Part shown: positions 33,101 through 35,874 of the stretch, one piece after another
How positions within the stretch are numbered: the first letter of the stretch is position 1
Layout: every line of letters begins with the position of its first letter
Origin: Clostridiales bacterium DTU070
Lineage (GTDB): Bacteria > Bacillota > Clostridia > DSM-8532
Assembly (NCBI GenBank): GCA_001513105.1
Contig: LFSH01000078.1
Location: 1 to 35,874, forward strand
DNA: 35,874 nt
Direction: 5' to 3'
Position numbers and translations under genes: made by a program
Notes under the pieces: generated by a model
The model's input: only the letters and a program-made list of their open reading frames with translations
Databases searched by the model: none
What the model was told of the DNA's origin: nothing

Positions 33101-35479
33101 TTATTTAAGCGTTACAACCGTGACGCCCGTTTCGCCTTCGCCGTATTTGCCGAGCCGGAACGAAGCGACGTGAGCGTGGGTTTTAAGGAAATCATGGATT
33201 CCCTTTCTTAAGACCCCGGTACCCTTGCCGTGAATGATAGACACTTCATGCAAACCCGCGATTACGGCTTCATCAATATATTTGTCAACCTTTTCCCTCG
33301 CCTCTTCTATATTATGCCCTCTTATGTCAAGCTCAAGCGGTACTGCTCTGCTTTTTACACCGGTAACAACCGTAGATTTGGCGTGCTGCGTGAGTTCCTT
33401 CTGCTCGTCCACAAGCTTTAATTGAGTAACATGAACCTTAATCTTCATAATGCCCGCCTGTATCTGGACCTCGCCGTTATCGTCGGGCAGGTCAAGCACA
33501 GTTCCTTTACGGTTAAGGTTAAGTATCATGACCGTATCGCCCGGCTTCAGGTTTTCGGGAGGCTCCGCGTCGCCTTTTTCGGGCAGCACCTGTTCGGCCG
33601 TAAGGTAATCAAGCTCATTTATTTTTTGCCGTACACCGGTTTTCAGTTCCATTACTTCCCGGTCATGGATCATCTGCTGCTGTGCTTTTTCAAGTTCTTT
33701 CAGCCTCTCGAGCAATTCATCGGCTTCGCGCCTTGCGTCGAGCAGGATTTTCCTGGCCTGCCGCCTTGCCTCGCTGATTATCGACTCCTTCTCTTTTTCC
33801 AGTTTTCTTATCTCCTGGCTGTGTATTTTTTTCAGTTGCTCTATTTCGAGCTTTTCCTTTTCGGCCTGTTCGCGTTCCTTTTCAGAGGCCGCGCGGTTTT
33901 CCATTATATCGGACAAAATCTCTTCAAACCGGATATCTTCGCCCTTTAGTAACTTTCGTGCTTCATTTATAATCTCGTCGCTTAAGCCGAGCCTTTTCGA
34001 TATCGCAAAGGCGTTGCTTTTTCCCGGAAGCCCGATCAGAAGCTTGTATGTCGGCCTCAGCGTTTCAACGTCAAATTCGCAGCTTGCGTTTATAACGCCT
34101 TCGGTCGTCATCGCGTATATCTTTAATTCACTGTAGTGCGTTGTCGCTATTGTCCTTATCCCTCTTTTTGTGAGCATGTCAAGTATCGCCTTAGCAAGCG
34201 CGGCTCCTTCGACGGGATCGGTTCCGGCTCCGAGTTCGTCAAACAAAACAAGGGAATCTTTGTCAACTTCATTCAGAATATGCACAATATTCGTCATATG
34301 CGACGAAAACGTGCTGAGGCTCTGCTCGATACTCTGTTCATCCCCGATATCGGCGAACACCTTTTTAAATACGCACATCTCGCTGTTTTCGGCCGCAGGT
34401 ATGTGAAGGCCCGCCTGCGTCATAAGGACAAACAGGCCGGCGGTTTTAAGCGTTACCGTTTTACCGCCTGTGTTCGGCCCCGTTATAACCATTGTCGTAA
34501 AATCAAAACCGAGCTCCAAATCAATCGGAACAACATCTTTCGGGTTTATAAGCGGATGCCTTCCCTTATTTATCAGGATGCCGCGATCGTTTATCACGGG
34601 TTCGGTTCCTTTTAAATCAAGGCTGAGCTTCGCTTTCGCGAAGGCGAAGTCGATCCTTCCGAGCAGCGCGACATTGTTAATCAACATATCCGCGTCATCC
34701 GCGACAAGAGCCGTCAATTCCATGAGAATGCGTTCAACTTCCTGCTCTTCCTTTATTTTAAGCTGCCTGATTTCATTGTTCGTCTCGACAACGGAAAGCG
34801 GTTCAATAAACACGGTAGAACCGCTTGCGGACATGTCATGAACGACTCCGGGAACATGGCTTTTAAATTCCTGTTTTACCGGTATGACATACCTGTCTCC
34901 CCTTAATGTTACAACGGCGTCCTGCATGTATTTGCGATAGTGGGCGGAACGGATTATACTGTTGAGCTTTTCCTTTATCGAATCCTGCTTATGCCTTATA
35001 TTCCTTCGGATTGACGCAAGCTGCGGGCTCGCGTAATCGGAAAGGGTTTCTTCCGATTCAATCGACCTGTCAAGCCTTTCTTCAAGCAACTTATTCGTGC
35101 CGAGCGCGCCGCACAGGACGGCTATCGCGTTGTCCTCGCCAAGCTCTATTTTATCCTGCGTAATGTATCCTTTCAGGTTTCTTGACGCGCACAGGACACC
35201 TGCGACTTTAAGCAGTTCTGCGGGATTAAGCATGCCTCCCTGCTCCGCTCTTTTTACCAGATGCCTTATCTCATGGATGCCGCCGAGCGGAGGATAGCCC
35301 TTGCGCAGTATGCAGTTCACCGAATCCGTCGTTTCCTTTAATGCTTCTTTTACCTGGCCGGCATCGGTGAAAGGCTTCAATTCCAGTGCAAGGTCCTTGC
35401 CAATCCGGCTTGATGTCCTTTCGGCCAGTTTCTCGATAATTTTATTAAATTCCAGCACATTCAGTACTTTTTCTTCCAT
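33101..35479 (-). CDS. mutS2: Endonuclease MutS2
   Basis: Predicted 792-residue MutS2, an ATPase-nuclease acting on branched DNA or, by more recent work in Bacillus, on stalled ribosomes. The N-terminal core and clamp domains (about 1-300) lead to the ABC ATPase with Walker A GPNTGGKTVTLKTAG near 334-348, Walker B VLFDELGAGTDPVEGAALA near 411-429 and HYSELK near 452. A long coiled coil (about 515-640, Glu/Lys-rich) and a C-terminal Smr domain (LDIRGHNIEEA, then SIIHGKGTGVLRKGI) complete it. The Smr active-site motifs DxR and HGxG are present. Length is normal. Codon use is richer in CpG than in genes left of 29 kb. Confidence 0.96.
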   Translation of the reverse strand: MEEKVLNVLEFNKIIEKLAERTSSRIGKDLALELKPFTDAGQVKEALKETTDSVNCILRKGYPPLGGIHEIRHLVKRAEQGGMLNPAELLKVAGVLCASRNLKGYITQDKIELGEDNAIAVLCGALGTNKLLEERLDRSIESEETLSDYASPQLASIRRNIRHKQDSIKEKLNSIIRSAHYRKYMQDAVVTLRGDRYVIPVKQEFKSHVPGVVHDMSASGSTVFIEPLSVVETNNEIRQLKIKEEQEVERILMELTALVADDADMLINNVALLGRIDFAFAKAKLSLDLKGTEPVINDRGILINKGRHPLINPKDVVPIDLELGFDFTTMVITGPNTGGKTVTLKTAGLFVLMTQAGLHIPAAENSEMCVFKKVFADIGDEQSIEQSLSTFSSHMTNIVHILNEVDKDSLVLFDELGAGTDPVEGAALAKAILDMLTKRGIRTIATTHYSELKIYAMTTEGVINASCEFDVETLRPTYKLLIGLPGKSNAFAISKRLGLSDEIINEARKLLKGEDIRFEEILSDIMENRAASEKEREQAEKEKLEIEQLKKIHSQEIRKLEKEKESIISEARRQARKILLDARREADELLERLKELEKAQQQMIHDREVMELKTGVRQKINELDYLTAEQVLPEKGDAEPPENLKPGDTVMILNLNRKGTVLDLPDDNGEVQIQAGIMKIKVHVTQLKLVDEQKELTQHAKSTVVTGVKSRAVPLELDIRGHNIEEAREKVDKYIDEAVIAGLHEVSIIHGKGTGVLRKGIHDFLKTHAHVASFRLGKYGEGETGVTVVTLK

Positions 35480-35529
35480 ACGTTAAGCCTTTCGGTAAAT
35501 TCAAACATTCCTGCCTTTCGCACTTTTTC

Positions 35530-35558
35530 ATTATAACAACTGATGCAATTGCTTGCAA
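35530..35558 (-). promoter_or_regulatory. Promoter of mutS2
   Basis: TTGCAA (35553-35558) and TATAAT (35530-35535) are 17 bases apart on the minus strand, 50 bases before the mutS2 start. Confidence 0.75.
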
Positions 35559-35561
35559 TCA

Positions 35562-35634
35562 TGTCAAGGGGACGGTTCTTCTGACACACTTCTGTCATGG
35601 GGACTTCTGTCATGGGTTGTCATGGGGACCGTCC
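35562..35634. repeat. GGGGACGG-type dispersed repeat with tandem TGTCA units
   Basis: Four near-copies of TGTCAWGGGGAC (starting 35562, 35593, 35609 and 35619; the third truncated) lie in 73 bases. The ends pair as GGACGGT (35570-35576) with ACCGTCC (35628-35634), and TGACA at 35582 can pair with TGTCA units. AAGGGGACGGT recurs in the hairpin after tRNA-Asn. Such GGGGACGG hairpins are common dispersed repeats in Clostridia. Mobilisation by a transposase is plausible but not shown here. Confidence 0.6.
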
Positions 35635-35874
35635 GAGACTGCTGAAAAAGGTCTGTTTTTTAGGCTGCTTTTTCCTTAAAAACCCATAATTTTTCTAAAT
35701 AACACTCCTTGATTACCATAATAACCCATATTTTGTTTAGAAAAGAGGATATCAGGTTCGCTATCCTCTTTATATTTACTGCCAATGCAGTTAATTTTGC
35801 TTGCGTTTGCACGCTTCTTAGACCGTAGCCCCTCGCTCGGTCCATTCCATGCAGTATCTTCATCTCCCCATTTT
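35635..35874 (-). mobile_element. 3' end of an IS1182-like insertion sequence (runs off the window)
   Basis: An open frame enters from beyond 35874 and stops at 35660. It encodes MKILHGMDRARGYGLRSVQ, then TQAKLTALAVNIKRIANLI, matching the C-terminal end of IS1182-family DDE transposases (HGxxRARxxGLxxVxxQALLTAxxxNIKR). The codons before the apparent ATG at 35863 are open too, so the gene is cut by the window edge rather than starting here. The element end is probably near 35635, where GAGACTGCTGAAAAA follows directly on the GGGGACGG repeat. That boundary is a guess from the break in pattern. Confidence 0.7.

Noticed and set aside
33422-33949. 175-residue plus-strand frame inside mutS2
   Set aside because: It lies opposite the conserved coiled-coil part of mutS2, has no ribosome site, and reads as antisense shadow of Glu/Lys codons.

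Overview
The window looks like chromosome of an anaerobic, spore-forming member of the Clostridia (Bacillota) with moderate GC, probably in the neighbourhood of Acetivibrio/Ruminiclostridium/Thermoclostridium. The evidence is a SCIFF ribosomal peptide with its radical-SAM maturase beside secDF, a Spo0A-family protein, ferredoxin-type IorAB, strong AGGAGG ribosome sites with several TTG starts, and U-tract terminators throughout. The species assignment is inference. Most genes lie on the minus strand.

Region by region. 1-806: a hairpin-rich end, one small two-helix membrane protein and two terminators. 807-5,648: a minus-strand group reading scfA (SCIFF peptide), scfB (maturase), an HD-domain protein, secD, secF. 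The gap between scfA and scfB carries two hairpins that could keep peptide in excess of enzyme. 5,680-6,141: an XRE-type regulator broken by one frameshift. 6,243-10,335: tyrS, then divergent PBP1A. 10,453-14,804: a Spo0A paralogue with a degenerate phosphorylation site, a TGS/uridine-kinase-like protein, folA and thyA. 14,875-15,198: a large palindromic non-coding element. 15,285-18,904: uxaC, a divergent LacI-type regulator with a perfect cre-like operator between them, and ldh with a Rex-like site. 18,903-20,370: a tiny membrane protein and a Glu/Gln-rich lipoprotein. 20,372-25,683: the purEMNHD operon behind a structured leader ending in a terminator. 25,715-29,029: a DUF2156 protein, an unusual phosphofructokinase, trmL and cheX. 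29,098-29,173: tRNA-Asn. 29,299-33,087: iorA-iorB-paaK. 33,101-35,558: mutS2. The right edge holds a GGGGACGG-type repeat and the 3' part of an IS1182-like element.

How the genes fit together. The window is mainly core metabolism (purine synthesis, thymidylate/folate, glycolysis to lactate, uronate entry, aryl-pyruvate oxidation) with protein export and cell-wall synthesis. The points most worth a second look are the Spo0A paralogue with Glu in place of the phospho-accepting Asp, the unassigned purE leader RNA, the phosphofructokinase with Glu at the catalytic Asp position, the recurring GGTACCTG hairpins, the 324-bp palindromic element, and a rise in CpG content beginning at tRNA-Asn.
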